DNA of 64,000 nucleotides from Streptomyces sp. NBC_00443 (GCF_036014175.1 NZ_CP107917.1:4774001-4838000); one strand, 5' to 3'. Counted from the stretch's first letter, positions 1-9,375 are shown. Numbers and translations: made by a program. The notes: generated by a model not told the origin, from the sequence alone.

Positions 1-192
1 GACCTGGTCTTCGTCTTCAACAAGGGCGCCGAGGGCACCGAGCTGCTCTCGATCCTGGTCACCAACAACATCATCGGCGAGTCCAGCCGCATCGGATACG
101 GCTCCGCGATCGCGGTCGTCCTGCTGCTGATCTCGCTCGTGGTGATCATCCCCTACCTGGTGGCCACCTTCCGGAAGGAGCGGCGCGCATGA
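1..192 (+). CDS. Sugar ABC transporter permease (MalF-type), 3' end only
   Basis: The window opens inside this gene; only the last 63 codons are present. They encode a periplasmic-loop tail followed by one strongly hydrophobic helix (VVLLLISLVVIIPYLV) and a basic end (RKERRA), the usual C-terminus of a MalF-like binding-protein-dependent permease. Its stop overlaps the start of the next permease (ATGA), as in MalF/MalG pairs. By context it would form the membrane channel with the downstream MalG-like subunit for a galactoside taken up from outside. The 5' part, the binding protein and any LacI-type regulator lie outside the window, so the substrate is inferred from the two galactosidases downstream. 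Confidence 0.85.
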   Translation, partial: DLVFVFNKGAEGTELLSILVTNNIIGESSRIGYGSAIAVVLLLISLVVIIPYLVATFRKERRA

Positions 193-1079
193 GTACCGGC
201 ACCCTCGCGCTCGGCAAGAAGCGCGCCCCCGTCCGCCCCGGCCGGATCCTGCTGCACGTGTTCCTCGCCGGCGCGGCGCTGGCCTGGCTCGCGCCGCTGC
301 TCTGGGCGATCTACGCGGCGCTGCGGCCGTACTCCGAGACGAGCGAGAAGGGATACGTGTCCTGGCCGGACACGCTGAGCTTCGACAACTTCACGAACGC
401 GTTCACGCAGTCGGACATGAGCCACTACTTCGTCAACACCATGATCATCGCCGTGCCGGCGGTGCTGGTGACGTTGTTCCTGTCCTCGATGGTCGCGTTC
501 TACGTGAGCCGCTTCGACTTCCGCATCAACCTGGCGCTGCTGCTGGTCTTCACGGCGGGCAACCTGCTGCCCCAGCAGGTCATCATCACCCCGCTGTACC
601 GGCTGTACCTGCTGGTCGACCTGCCCGGCATCACGATGAGCGGCAAGCTCTACGACTCCGCGCTCGGCCTGGTGCTGATCCATGTCGCGTTCCAGTCGGG
701 CTTCTGTGCCTTCGTGCTCAGCAACTACATGCGTTCGCTGCCGCACGAGCTGACCGAAGCCGCGCTGGTGGACGGCGCCTCGGTGTGGCGGCAGTACTGG
801 CAGATCGTGCTGCCGCTGTGCCGCCCGGCGATGGCTGCCCTGGGGACGCTGTTGTCCATCTGGATCTACAACGACTTCTTCTGGGCCCTCGTCCTGATCT
901 CGACCGGCGAGAACATGCCGATCACCTCGGCGCTGAACAACCTCACCGGCGCGTACTTCACGGACCCGAACCTGGTCGCCGCCGGCGCCCTGCTCACCGC
1001 GATCCCCACGCTGATCGTGTACTTCGTGCTCCAGCGGCAGTTCGTCAGCGGTCTGACGCTGGGCGCCAACAAGGGCTGA
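189..1079 (+). CDS. Carbohydrate ABC transporter permease (MalG-type)
   Basis: The 296-residue protein has about six membrane helices, the first at roughly residues 20-42. It carries the ATPase-docking EAA loop of sugar permeases near residues 192-222 (EAALVDGAS ... IVLPLCRPA). With the preceding MalF-type subunit it forms the transmembrane channel of a CUT1 sugar importer; the ATPase is probably the shared MsiK-type protein encoded elsewhere, as is usual in Streptomyces (family knowledge). Start: the ATG overlaps the preceding stop by 4 bp, implying translational coupling. It is followed after 26 bp by the alpha-galactosidase, so uptake and hydrolysis are probably one operon. Confidence 0.93.
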   Translation: MSTGTLALGKKRAPVRPGRILLHVFLAGAALAWLAPLLWAIYAALRPYSETSEKGYVSWPDTLSFDNFTNAFTQSDMSHYFVNTMIIAVPAVLVTLFLSSMVAFYVSRFDFRINLALLLVFTAGNLLPQQVIITPLYRLYLLVDLPGITMSGKLYDSALGLVLIHVAFQSGFCAFVLSNYMRSLPHELTEAALVDGASVWRQYWQIVLPLCRPAMAALGTLLSIWIYNDFFWALVLISTGENMPITSALNNLTGAYFTDPNLVAAGALLTAIPTLIVYFVLQRQFVSGLTLGANKG

Positions 1080-1105
1080 CGGCCCCTTTCTTGAAAGAGA
1101 CACCC

Positions 1106-2422
1106 GTGCACCACCCCTTCACCCCCGTCGCCTCCGTGCCCGTGGACACGGCCCACGCCCGTGTCCACGAGGAGGGCTGGCAGTCCTGGAGCCCAAGCGG
1201 CTCCTACGCCCTGGGCGAGAAGCCGTACCGCCCGACCAACGACAACTGGGCGACGGTCTGTTACCGGCCCGGCGTCACCGTTCCCGAGGGAGCCTTCCAG
1301 GGCGAGGGGCTGCTGGCCCTGGACCCCGGCGACGGCTCACCCGTACGCCTGTGGGCGGCCGTCGAGCCGACGCGCGCGGTGCCGTCGATCCGTCTGACCG
1401 TCGACGGGGACACGGCGCAGGTCAGCGCCGACGGCCCGGTGAAGGAGTGGACGGGCACGGACATCCAGGCCGTGCTGGCGGACTGGGCCGCCGGTCTCGG
1501 GGGCGAGGCTCCCCGCCCGGCGCCCACCGTCTGGTGCTCCTGGTACGAGTACTTCACCGCCGTCACCGAGGACGACATCCACGAGAACCTCCGCGCGATG
1601 GACACCCTCGACCTGCCCGTCGACGTCGTCCAGATCGACGACGGCTACCAGAAGGCCCTCGGCGACTGGCTCACCCTCTCCGGCCGCTTCCGCTCCCGCG
1701 CGGGCATCGCCGACGCCATCCGCTCCCGCGGCCGCCGCGCCGGCATCTGGACGGCCCCGTTCCTGGTCGACCCGGCGAGCGACCTGGCCGCCGAGCACCC
1801 CGAGTGGCTGGTGCGCACCGCCGACGGCGGCTTCACGCACGCCGGCCGCAACTGGGGCCACGACCTGCGCGTCCTGGACACCACGCACCCCGAGGCGGCG
1901 GCGTATCTGACGGAGGTCTTCCGGACCCTGCGCGGCGAGGGCTACGACTACTTCAAGGTCGACTTCCTCTACGCGGGCGCCCTGGACGGCGTACGGCACG
2001 CCCCGGACGTCGACGCGCTGACGGCGTACCGCTCCGGGATCGAGCTGATCCGCGAGGCCATCGGCGCGCACGCCTATCTGCTGGGTTGCGGGGCACCCCT
2101 GCTCGCGTCCATCGGCCTGTTCGACGCGATGCGGGTCAGCCCCGACACGGCGCCGCACCGCCGCCCCGAGGCCGACGACTACAGCCAACCCGGGCAGGAT
2201 CCGGCCGAGTTCACCGGCGCCGGCCGCCAGTGGCAGCACGGCCGCCTCTGGATCAACGACCCCGACTGCCTGATGGCCCGCCCGGCGGTGGAGACCCGGG
2301 AACGGTGGGCGGCGCATGTCGAGGCGACGGGCGGCCTGATGGCGTCCAGCGACCGCCTGCTCTCACTGGACGAGTGGGGCGTGGCGACGACCCGCCGTCT
2401 CCTCGGGGGAGGTGCCCGGTGA
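1106..2422 (+). CDS. Alpha-galactosidase-type glycoside hydrolase (GH36/clan GH-D)
   Basis: The 438-residue protein is a clan GH-D retaining glycosidase that would release alpha-galactose from raffinose/melibiose-like sugars. The catalytic barrel starts near residue 140 (WCSWYEYF), followed by QIDDGY (about 176-181). The nucleophile motif KVDF is at 284-287 (Asp286) and the acid/base is in RVSPD (Asp347). It is shorter than classical GH36 enzymes (about 700), lacking most of the N-terminal beta-sandwich. No signal peptide is visible, so it probably acts on imported sugar. I chose the GTG at 1106 because a purine-rich RBS (GAAAGAGA) precedes it; the open frame extends further upstream but overlaps the permease. 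Its stop overlaps the next gene's start. Confidence 0.88.
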   Translation: MHHPFTPVASVPVDTAHARVHEEGWQSWSPSGSYALGEKPYRPTNDNWATVCYRPGVTVPEGAFQGEGLLALDPGDGSPVRLWAAVEPTRAVPSIRLTVDGDTAQVSADGPVKEWTGTDIQAVLADWAAGLGGEAPRPAPTVWCSWYEYFTAVTEDDIHENLRAMDTLDLPVDVVQIDDGYQKALGDWLTLSGRFRSRAGIADAIRSRGRRAGIWTAPFLVDPASDLAAEHPEWLVRTADGGFTHAGRNWGHDLRVLDTTHPEAAAYLTEVFRTLRGEGYDYFKVDFLYAGALDGVRHAPDVDALTAYRSGIELIREAIGAHAYLLGCGAPLLASIGLFDAMRVSPDTAPHRRPEADDYSQPGQDPAEFTGAGRQWQHGRLWINDPDCLMARPAVETRERWAAHVEATGGLMASSDRLLSLDEWGVATTRRLLGGGAR

Positions 2423-4419
2423 AGCGCGAACTGTCCGTCCCCGGCATCGCCTACGGCGGCGACTACAACCCCGAGCAGTGGCCCGAGGAGGTATGGGCCG
2501 AGGACATGCGCCTGATGCGCGAGGCCGGGGTCACCATGGTCAGCGTCGGCATCTTCTCCTGGGCGCTGCTGGAGCCGAAGGAGGGTGAGTTCGACTTCTC
2601 CCTCCTGGACCGCGTCCTCGACCTGCTGCACGCCCACGGCATCGCGGCCGACCTCGCGACCCCGACGGCGGCGCCCCCGGCGTGGTTCTTCCGCGCCCAC
2701 CCCGAGGCACTGCCCGTGGACAAGGACGGCAGGGGGCTGTCGTACGGCAGCCGCCAGACGTTCTGCCCGTCGAGCCCCGCCTACCGGGAGGCCGCCCTGC
2801 GCATCGCGCGTGCGCTGGCCGCCCGATACGCGGACCACCCGGCGCTGGCCATGTGGCACGTCCACAACGAGTACGCCTGCCACAACGCCGAGTGCTACTG
2901 CGACGAGAGCGCGGCCGCCTTCCGGCGCTGGCTGCGCAGACGGTACTCGGACGACCTGGCGGCGCTGAACGACGCCTGGGGCACGCGCTTCTGGAGCCAG
3001 TGGTACTACGACTGGGACGAGATCCTCCCGCCCCGCCCCACCGGTGCCGTCCCGAACCCCACCCATCAGCTGGACTGGCGCCGCTTCTGCAGCGACGAAC
3101 TGCTCTCGCTGTACGAGGCGGAGCGCGAGGTGCTGCTGGCGGCGGCCCCGGCGATCCCCGCCACCACCAACTTCATGGCGATGTACAACTTCGACGCCCT
3201 CGACTACTGGCGCTGGGCCCCGAAGCTGGACATCGTCTCCAACGACCACTACCTCCAGTCGGCCGATCCCGAGTCCGAGATCGACATCGCGCTCAGCGGC
3301 GACCTGGTCCGCTCCCTCGCGGGCGGCCCGTGGCTGCTGATGGAGCACTCGACGGGCGCGGTGAACTGGCAGCCGGTCAACCGGGCCAAGGGGCCGGGCG
3401 AGCTGCGGCGCAACGCCCTCGCCCACGTGGCCCGCGGCGCGGACGGCATCGCGTACTTCCAGTGGCGGGCGGCGAAGGCGGGCGCCGAGCAGTGGCACTC
3501 GGCGATGCTTCCGCACGCGGGCACGGACAGCCGGATCTGGCGTGACGTGGTCCGGCTCGGCGCGGATCTGCGCGCGTTGGCGGAGGTCAGGGGCAGTACC
3601 GTCCCGGCCCAGGTGGCCATCGTCTGGGACTGGAACTCCCGCTGGGCGATGGAACTCCCCTCCCAGCCGAGCACCGAGCTGCGCTTCCAGGACCTGGTCC
3701 GTGCCTGGTACGAGCCGCTGTGGCGGGCAGGCGTCGCGGTGGACTTCGTACGCCCCGACGCGGACCTGTCGGCCTACCGGCTGGTGCTGGCCCCCTCGCT
3801 GTATCTGGTGGACGACGAGGGCGCGAGGAATCTGACGGCCTTCGCGTCGGGCGGCGGCACGCTGGCGGTCGGCTTCCACAGCGGCGCGGTCGACGAGAAC
3901 TGCCATGTCCGGCTGGGCGGTTACCCGGGCGCTTTCCGGGAGGCGCTCGGGGTACGCACCGACGAACTGTTCCCGCTGCTGCCGGGGGAGCCGGTCGGGC
4001 TGAGCGGGGGCGGTACGGGGACCCTGTGGTCGGAGCGGGTACGGCTGTCCGGCGCCGAGTCGGTCGAGTCGTACACGACCGGTCCGCTCAGCGGCGTACC
4101 GGCGGTGACGCGCAACAGCACCGGTTCCGGGGTGAGCTGGTACGTGGCCACCCTGCCCGACCCGGCGACCCTGTCCGCGCTTGTGGACCGTATCCGCCGG
4201 GAGGCGGGAGTGGAGCCGGTGCGCAGCACCCCGCAGGGCGTCGAGGCGGTCCTGCGGCGTGGCGCGGACGCCGACTATCTCTTCCTCATCAACCACACCG
4301 ACCGTCCCGTCCACGTGGCCGTCGCGTCGGACGCCACGGAACTGCTGACGGGCAAGCCGGTGCCGGGTTCGGTCAGTGTTCCGGCGGGGGAGACGGCGGT
4401 GGTGCGCGAGCCGCGCTGA
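2419..4419 (+). CDS. Beta-galactosidase, GH42 family
   Basis: The 666-residue protein has the three GH42 parts: an N-terminal TIM barrel (about 10-390), a trimerisation domain and a small C-terminal beta domain. The acid/base is Glu151 in HNEY and the nucleophile Glu309 in LLMEHST. Cys116, Cys154, Cys159 and Cys161 match the zinc-binding cysteines of several GH42 enzymes. It has no signal peptide, so it is cytoplasmic. The GTG start overlaps the preceding stop (GTGA), giving translational coupling with the alpha-galactosidase. Together the two enzymes and the importer form a galactoside utilisation operon; the natural substrate (for example galacto-oligosaccharides from plant material) is inferred. 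Confidence 0.93.
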   Translation: MKRELSVPGIAYGGDYNPEQWPEEVWAEDMRLMREAGVTMVSVGIFSWALLEPKEGEFDFSLLDRVLDLLHAHGIAADLATPTAAPPAWFFRAHPEALPVDKDGRGLSYGSRQTFCPSSPAYREAALRIARALAARYADHPALAMWHVHNEYACHNAECYCDESAAAFRRWLRRRYSDDLAALNDAWGTRFWSQWYYDWDEILPPRPTGAVPNPTHQLDWRRFCSDELLSLYEAEREVLLAAAPAIPATTNFMAMYNFDALDYWRWAPKLDIVSNDHYLQSADPESEIDIALSGDLVRSLAGGPWLLMEHSTGAVNWQPVNRAKGPGELRRNALAHVARGADGIAYFQWRAAKAGAEQWHSAMLPHAGTDSRIWRDVVRLGADLRALAEVRGSTVPAQVAIVWDWNSRWAMELPSQPSTELRFQDLVRAWYEPLWRAGVAVDFVRPDADLSAYRLVLAPSLYLVDDEGARNLTAFASGGGTLAVGFHSGAVDENCHVRLGGYPGAFREALGVRTDELFPLLPGEPVGLSGGGTGTLWSERVRLSGAESVESYTTGPLSGVPAVTRNSTGSGVSWYVATLPDPATLSALVDRIRREAGVEPVRSTPQGVEAVLRRGADADYLFLINHTDRPVHVAVASDATELLTGKPVPGSVSVPAGETAVVREPR

Positions 4420-4481
4420 GCATCCCGCCATGTGGCAGGGTGGCGGGAAATCGCCGGGGGATCTTCGAGGGGTGGGGCGGC

Positions 4482-5813
4482 ATGCCGGAGCTGACCAAGG
4501 GCGGGAACATCGCGGTGGGCTCCGGGCCCGTCGTCGCCGAACTGCACGCCGTGGGCGGCACGGTCGATCTCAGTGCCCTGCTGGTGGCGGCGGACGGCAA
4601 GGTCAGGTCCGACGACGACCTGGTCTTCTACAACCAGCCGTCCGCCGAGTCCGGTGCCGTCCGGCACCTCGCCGCCGATGCCGAGGGCCCGGAGCGCGTC
4701 GAGATGAACCCGGCCGGGCTCCCGGCGGACGTGGACCGGGTGGTCCTGGTCGGCAGCTGCGATCCCGACGACGCGAACCGCACCTTCCGCGAGGTCGAGG
4801 ACGTGCTCGTCCGCGCCTCCCCGGTCGGCGCCGACCCGGTCCACTTCCGCCCGCCGGCCCTCACCGACGGCGAACGCGCCGTGCTCCTGATGGAGCTCTA
4901 CCGCAGGGGCGAGGCCTGGAAGCTGCGCGCCATCGGCCAGGGGTACGCCGACGGGCTGGCCGGACTCGCCACCGACTTCGGCATAGACGTGGCGCAGGCG
5001 GAGGAGCCGGAAGCGGGCGAGGAGTCCGAGCAGCAGGCGGCGTCCCAGGTGCCGGTGCGGTCCGAGCAGCCCTCGGGCGGGGCACAGCCGGCCCACACCG
5101 CGCCCCCGATGAGCCTGCGCAAGCCCCCGCTCGGCACGATCAGCCTCGGCAAGGGCGGCCAGGTCGCGATGAGCCTGGACAAGGCGGACCGCGAGCTGGT
5201 GGTCACCGCGACCCTGGAGTGGGACGGCGGCAGCGAGCAGCGCCGCAAACGGGGCGCCGACCTCGACCTCTACGCGCTGTTCGTGCCGGCGTCGAAGGCG
5301 ATTCGCGGCGATCAGGCCCCCGGCACCCTCATCACGCCCAAGAAGGGCTCGCGCCCCGCGCCCGCCTCGGACACGGCGCACAAGGGCAAGGGCGCGGACG
5401 TCGTCTACTACAAGCGCCTCGGCTCGCGGAAGAACCGTCCCTTCATCCACCTCGACGGTGACGCCCGCCTCCCCGGCCGCGAGACACTCCGTATCGTCCG
5501 CCCCGACCAGCAGGGCTACGTCCTGCTGTGCGCCTACTCCGCGGTCAGCAACGGCTTCGGCTCCTTCCGCAGCTTCGGTGCGAAGGTCGTGGTCACCGAC
5601 GGGCGCGGCTCGACCGTCACGGTCCCGCTCTTCGAGAACACGAAGACCCGGTACTGGGTGGCCATCGCCCTCGTGGACTTCACGGCGCCCGACGGGGCGG
5701 AGATCCACCACGTCGAGGCCTACAGCGGCCGTATGACCGAGCGCCGCCCGGTCCTGCACGCGGACGGCACCGTGGAGATGAACGCCGGGCCGGTGGAGTT
5801 CAAGCGGCGCTGA
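4482..5813 (+). CDS. TerD-family stress/tellurium-resistance protein with two TerD domains
   Basis: The 443-residue cytoplasmic protein has an N-terminal TerD domain (about 1-180, ELTKGGNIAVG ... DDLVFYNQP). An acidic Gln/Glu-rich linker follows, then a second, more divergent TerD-like domain from about residue 205 (LGTISLGKGGQVAMSLDK ... DLDLYALFVP). TerD domains bind calcium and are associated with tellurite, phage and envelope-stress phenotypes; double-domain versions are common in Streptomyces (family knowledge). The ATG at 4482 has a GGGGCGG-like RBS 5-9 bases upstream. It stands alone between the galactosidase operon and the glycosylase gene. The second domain is much less canonical than the first. 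Confidence 0.85.
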   Translation: MPELTKGGNIAVGSGPVVAELHAVGGTVDLSALLVAADGKVRSDDDLVFYNQPSAESGAVRHLAADAEGPERVEMNPAGLPADVDRVVLVGSCDPDDANRTFREVEDVLVRASPVGADPVHFRPPALTDGERAVLLMELYRRGEAWKLRAIGQGYADGLAGLATDFGIDVAQAEEPEAGEESEQQAASQVPVRSEQPSGGAQPAHTAPPMSLRKPPLGTISLGKGGQVAMSLDKADRELVVTATLEWDGGSEQRRKRGADLDLYALFVPASKAIRGDQAPGTLITPKKGSRPAPASDTAHKGKGADVVYYKRLGSRKNRPFIHLDGDARLPGRETLRIVRPDQQGYVLLCAYSAVSNGFGSFRSFGAKVVVTDGRGSTVTVPLFENTKTRYWVAIALVDFTAPDGAEIHHVEAYSGRMTERRPVLHADGTVEMNAGPVEFKRR

Positions 5814-5837
5814 GCCGACACCCGGCCCCGGCGAGGT

Positions 5838-5869
5838 GATAAGTGCCCTAAACGGGGCAAACAGATAAG
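5838..5869. promoter_or_regulatory. Possible operator: inverted TGCCC/GGGCA flanked by GATAAG repeats
   Basis: In the 88-bp gap before the DNA glycosylase there is an inverted repeat TGCCC-N6-GGGCA (5844-5859). It is flanked on both sides by the direct repeat GATAAG (5838-5843 and 5864-5869). The symmetry and the position 35-60 bp before the ATG suggest a regulatory site, but I do not recognise the motif. Confidence 0.25.
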
Positions 5870-5901
5870 AGCACGGCATCCAACCGCGAAGGCCGTCCGC
5901 C

Positions 5902-6690
5902 ATGCCTGAACTGCCAGACGTCGAGGGTTTCCGGAACGTGCTCCAGTCCTGCGCGAAGGGCCGGACCATCCGCCGCGTCGACGTCCGCGACCCGAGCGTC
6001 CTGCATGGCGTGAGCGCACGGCGGCTGCGGGACTCGCTGGAGGGGCGGCGCGTCACCGGGGCGGAGCGACACGGCAAGTGGCTGCTCGCCCGCACCGGCG
6101 GCCCAACCCTCGCGCTGCACTTCGGCATGACCGGCCGGCTGCTCTGCGCCCACCCGGACGACGCGGCCGAGCCGCACGACCGCGTCCTGCTCACCGTCGC
6201 CCGCGACCACCAGCTCCGCTACCGCGACCAGCGCAAACTCCAGGGCCTCTGGCTGGCCGACGACGAATCCGATGTCGTACGGCTGCTGCGGGACCAGGGG
6301 CCCGACGCCCTGACGGTGGACCGCGGGGAGTTCGAGGAGGTGCTCGCCTCCCATCGCGGACGCGTCAAGTCGGTCCTGATCGACCAGTCGGCCCTGGCCG
6401 GCCTCGGCAACCTCCTGGCCGACGAGATCCTGTGGCGGGCGCGGCTGCGCCCGAACACCCCGGCGAACGCCCTCGCCGAGCCCGAGCGCCACCGCCTCTA
6501 CACCGAGATGCGCCGCACCCTGCGCCCCGCGGTCACCGCCGGCCGGGTCCCGCCACGCCCCACCTGGCTCACCGGCCACCGCGACGACCCCGACCCGCAC
6601 TGTCCCCGCTGCGGCACGCCCCTGCGCCGCACCCGCGTGGCAGGCCGGACGACGGTGTGGTGTCCCGGGTGTCAGGACAAGGGGGCGTGA
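5902..6690 (+). CDS. Fpg/Nei-family DNA glycosylase (base-excision repair)
   Basis: The 262-residue protein removes oxidised bases and nicks the abasic site. It begins MPELPDVE: after Met removal, Pro2 would be the catalytic nucleophile and Glu3 the general acid. HFGMTGRL (about 74-81) and the YRDQRK strand belong to the N-terminal beta-sandwich. The helix-two-turn-helix segment follows (IDQSALAGLGNLLADEILW). The zinc finger at the C-terminus is complete (CPRCG ... WCPGC). Length is typical (about 270). Substrate preference (8-oxoG versus pyrimidines) cannot be read; actinobacterial proteins starting PELPDVE are usually called Fpg/Nei or MutM2. The stop codon lies inside a perfect 25-bp tandem duplication. 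Confidence 0.93.
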   Translation: MPELPDVEGFRNVLQSCAKGRTIRRVDVRDPSVLHGVSARRLRDSLEGRRVTGAERHGKWLLARTGGPTLALHFGMTGRLLCAHPDDAAEPHDRVLLTVARDHQLRYRDQRKLQGLWLADDESDVVRLLRDQGPDALTVDRGEFEEVLASHRGRVKSVLIDQSALAGLGNLLADEILWRARLRPNTPANALAEPERHRLYTEMRRTLRPAVTAGRVPPRPTWLTGHRDDPDPHCPRCGTPLRRTRVAGRTTVWCPGCQDKGA

Positions 6691-6717
6691 GTGGTGTCAG
6701 GACAAGGGGGCGTGAGT
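6668..6717. repeat. Perfect 25-bp tandem duplication across the glycosylase stop codon
   Basis: Two identical, abutting 25-bp units (6668-6692 and 6693-6717) share the sequence GGTGTCAGGACAAGG plus GGGCGTGAGT. A third, partial copy (GAAGGGGGCGTGAG) begins at 6723. The first unit contains the last codons and TGA of the glycosylase gene; the extra copies sit in the untranslated spacer before the next gene. This looks like a recent replication-slippage duplication. Confidence 0.9.
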
Positions 6718-6824
6718 ATGGAGAAGGGGGCGTGAGGATGGCGAAGGACCACGAAGCGACGGCCCGACGTGCGCGGGCCGGTTCAGGATCCCGGTGAATC
6801 TCGGCGAGAGCGAGATGAACGATC

Positions 6825-9281
6825 ATGGACGAGCCCGTCACCACCGGCCGGACTACACGTCCGCTCGACGATGTGGTCGGCGAGGCGCTCACGGCCTGCG
6901 TCACCGTCGACGAACACGGCACGGTGACCGGGTGGAACGCGGGCGCCGAGCAGCTTCTGGGCTACTCGGCTGATCAGACCGTCGGGCGCCCGGCGGCCGA
7001 GCTGCTGGCCGGGCCGGTCCCGCCGGATCTGCCTTCGTTCACCCGGCTGCCGAGATGGCACGGCACGGTTTCGGTCCGGCACCGCGACGGGCGACGACTG
7101 GAGATCAAGGTCCTCGGCCACCACAGGACCGGCGAATGGTTCCTGGTGTCGGCCCTGAGCAACCAGCAGCCCCCGCCACCCGCCGACGACCCCTTCGTGA
7201 CCTGGAGCTTCGCCCAGTCCCCCTGCTGCGCCCTGGCGCTCTACGACACCAGGCTCCGCCTGCGCCGCGCCAACGCGGACATGGAACGCTCGGTGGCCCT
7301 CACCGAGGCGGACATGCTCGGGCTGCGGGTCAACGAGATCGTGGACGACCCGGCCGGCGACCGGGCGGAGCAGAGCATGATGCGGGTCCTGGAGACGGGC
7401 GAGCCGCAGTACAACGAGAACTTCCTGCGCGCCGCCGGTGAGACCCGCGAACACGCCTGGTCGATCTTCCTGTCGGCCCTGCGCGACCCGGCGGGCGAGG
7501 TGCGGGGCGTCTGCCTCACCGCGCACGACATCACCGAGCAGCACTGGGCACGCAAGCGGCTCCAGCTGATCGCCGAGGCGGGCCGGCGCATCGGTACCAC
7601 CCTCGACGTGATGCGTACGGCGCAGGAGCTGGCGGAGGTGACGGTCCCGGAACTCGCCGACTTCGTCACGGTCGACCTGCTGACCTCCCTCGAGGACCTG
7701 CACGAGCCGCTCCCGGAGGGCGGGCCGCCGCCCGGCCCTGTCGTGATGCGACGGGCCGCACACCAGTCCGTGACGCCGGGCATGCCGGAGGCGGTCGTCG
7801 CCCTCGGCGACGTGGACGAGTACCCGGAGAACACCGCGCCGGTCGTGACGCTGCGCTCGGGACGGGCGGAGATGTACGAGATGACGCACCCCGAGATCAC
7901 GCGGTTGGTCGCCCGGGACCCGGCCCGGGGCGCCCGGGTCCGCGAGTTCGGCGTCCATTCCGTGATGGCGGTGCCCCTGACTGCCCGCGGAACCACGCTG
8001 GGTGTCGCCGTCTTCACCCGCCACCGCAAGTCCCAGACCTTCCAGCAGGACGACCTGGTGCTGGCCGAGGAACTGGCGGCCAGGGCGGCCGTCTCCATCG
8101 ACAACGCGCGCCGCTACGCCCGCGAACGCGGCACCGCGGTGATGCTGCAGCGCAGCCTGCTGCCGCAGCGGCTGCCCAAGCAGGCGGCGATGGAGGTGGC
8201 GTCCCGCTATCTCCCGGCCGGTGCGCACGCCGGCGTCGGCGGTGACTGGTTCGACGTGATCCCGCTGTCCGGGGCGCGGGTGGCGCTGGTCGTCGGCGAC
8301 ATCGTCGGCCACGGCATCCACGCCTCCGCGACGATGGGCCGGCTGCGGACGGCCGTACGCACTCTCGCGGACATCGATCTGCCCCCGGACGAACTGCTCA
8401 CCCACCTCGACGATTTGGTGGTCCGCCTGTCCACGGAACCCGAGGTCGGGCGGCCGGCCGAGGAGTACTCCGAGCCCGCCGGCGAGGTCGGCGCGACCTG
8501 CCTGTACGCCGTGTACGACCCGATCTCCCAGCGCTGCACGCTGGCCCGGGCCGGGCATCCGCTGCCGACCGTGGTGAGCCCCGAGGGCACCGCCGAACTC
8601 CTCGACCTCCCGGTCGGCCCCCCGCTGGGCCTGGGCGGCCTGCCCTTCGAGGCGGCCGAGATCGACCTGCCGGAGGGCAGCCTGCTCGCCCTCTACACCA
8701 ACGGCCTGATCGAATCCCCGGACCGCGACCTCGACGACGGCATGCTCCGCCTCCGCCACCTGCTCATGGGCCCGGAGCCGACCCTGGACGGCATGTGCGA
8801 CAGGATCCTCACCGACCTGCTGCCGCCCCGCCCGGCGGACGACGTGGCGCTCCTGCTGGCCCGTACCCGCGCGCTCGACGCCTCCCAGGTCGCCACCTGG
8901 GACGTACCGGCCGACCCCTCCGCCGTCGCCCAGACCCGCAAGGACGCGCTGGCCCAGCTGGACGCCTGGGACCTGGAGGACGCCGCGTTCGTCACGGAAC
9001 TGGTCGTCAGCGAACTCGTCACCAACGCCATCCGGCACGCGGAACCCCCCATCCAGCTCCGCCTCATCCACCTCACGCACGACGACTCCCTCATCTGCGA
9101 GGTCTCCGACGGCGGCAACACCGCCCCCCACCTGCGCCGCGCCCGCTCCTATGACGAGGGCGGCCGCGGCCTCCTCCTCGTTGCCCAGCTCACCCAGCGC
9201 TGGGGCACCCGCCAGACGGCCACGGGCAAGACGATCTGGGCGGAACAGCCGTTGGAGCCGGCGCTGCCGACCGGCCTCTGA
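6825..9281 (+). CDS. PAS-PAS-GAF-SpoIIE-HATPase serine phosphatase/anti-sigma-type regulator
   Basis: The 818-residue cytoplasmic signalling protein has a PAS domain at about 15-75 (VDEHGTVTGWNAGAEQLLGY), a second PAS at about 125-240 and a GAF domain at about 250-425. A PP2C/SpoIIE phosphatase domain follows at about 450-665, with the metal-binding motifs GGDWFDV and VGDIVGHG. A C-terminal GHKL ATPase of the RsbW type (about 690-805) has the N-box (ELVTNAIRHA) and G-box (EGGRGLLLVAQL). Such multi-domain proteins are abundant in Streptomyces and act in partner-switching control of sigma factors (family knowledge); the partner here is unknown. No membrane segment is visible. The ATG at 6825 is 7 bp after a purine-rich stretch. 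Confidence 0.92.
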   Translation: MDEPVTTGRTTRPLDDVVGEALTACVTVDEHGTVTGWNAGAEQLLGYSADQTVGRPAAELLAGPVPPDLPSFTRLPRWHGTVSVRHRDGRRLEIKVLGHHRTGEWFLVSALSNQQPPPPADDPFVTWSFAQSPCCALALYDTRLRLRRANADMERSVALTEADMLGLRVNEIVDDPAGDRAEQSMMRVLETGEPQYNENFLRAAGETREHAWSIFLSALRDPAGEVRGVCLTAHDITEQHWARKRLQLIAEAGRRIGTTLDVMRTAQELAEVTVPELADFVTVDLLTSLEDLHEPLPEGGPPPGPVVMRRAAHQSVTPGMPEAVVALGDVDEYPENTAPVVTLRSGRAEMYEMTHPEITRLVARDPARGARVREFGVHSVMAVPLTARGTTLGVAVFTRHRKSQTFQQDDLVLAEELAARAAVSIDNARRYARERGTAVMLQRSLLPQRLPKQAAMEVASRYLPAGAHAGVGGDWFDVIPLSGARVALVVGDIVGHGIHASATMGRLRTAVRTLADIDLPPDELLTHLDDLVVRLSTEPEVGRPAEEYSEPAGEVGATCLYAVYDPISQRCTLARAGHPLPTVVSPEGTAELLDLPVGPPLGLGGLPFEAAEIDLPEGSLLALYTNGLIESPDRDLDDGMLRLRHLLMGPEPTLDGMCDRILTDLLPPRPADDVALLLARTRALDASQVATWDVPADPSAVAQTRKDALAQLDAWDLEDAAFVTELVVSELVTNAIRHAEPPIQLRLIHLTHDDSLICEVSDGGNTAPHLRRARSYDEGGRGLLLVAQLTQRWGTRQTATGKTIWAEQPLEPALPTGL

Positions 9282-9350
9282 TTCCCGAAGGTCTGGAGTC
9301 CCCGCCCGGAAGGACGCTGATCCTCACGAGCAAGTGGTGTGGCCTGAAAA

Positions 9351-9368
9351 ATCGAACACATGATTGAA
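9351..9368. promoter_or_regulatory. Candidate LexA (SOS) box
   Basis: The sequence TCGAAC-ACAT-GATTGA (9352-9367) matches the actinobacterial SOS box TCGAAC-N4-GTTCGA in 10 of 12 arm positions. The ACAT spacer is the same as in many known boxes. It lies 9 bp before the ATG of the small gene at 9376, in a good position to block its promoter. Confidence 0.4.
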
Positions 9369-9375
9369 TTCGGCC

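Noticed and set aside
785..1105. Longer N-terminus for the alpha-galactosidase
   Set aside because: The upstream part of the frame lies inside the permease gene and reads as out-of-frame Arg/Pro/Ala text.
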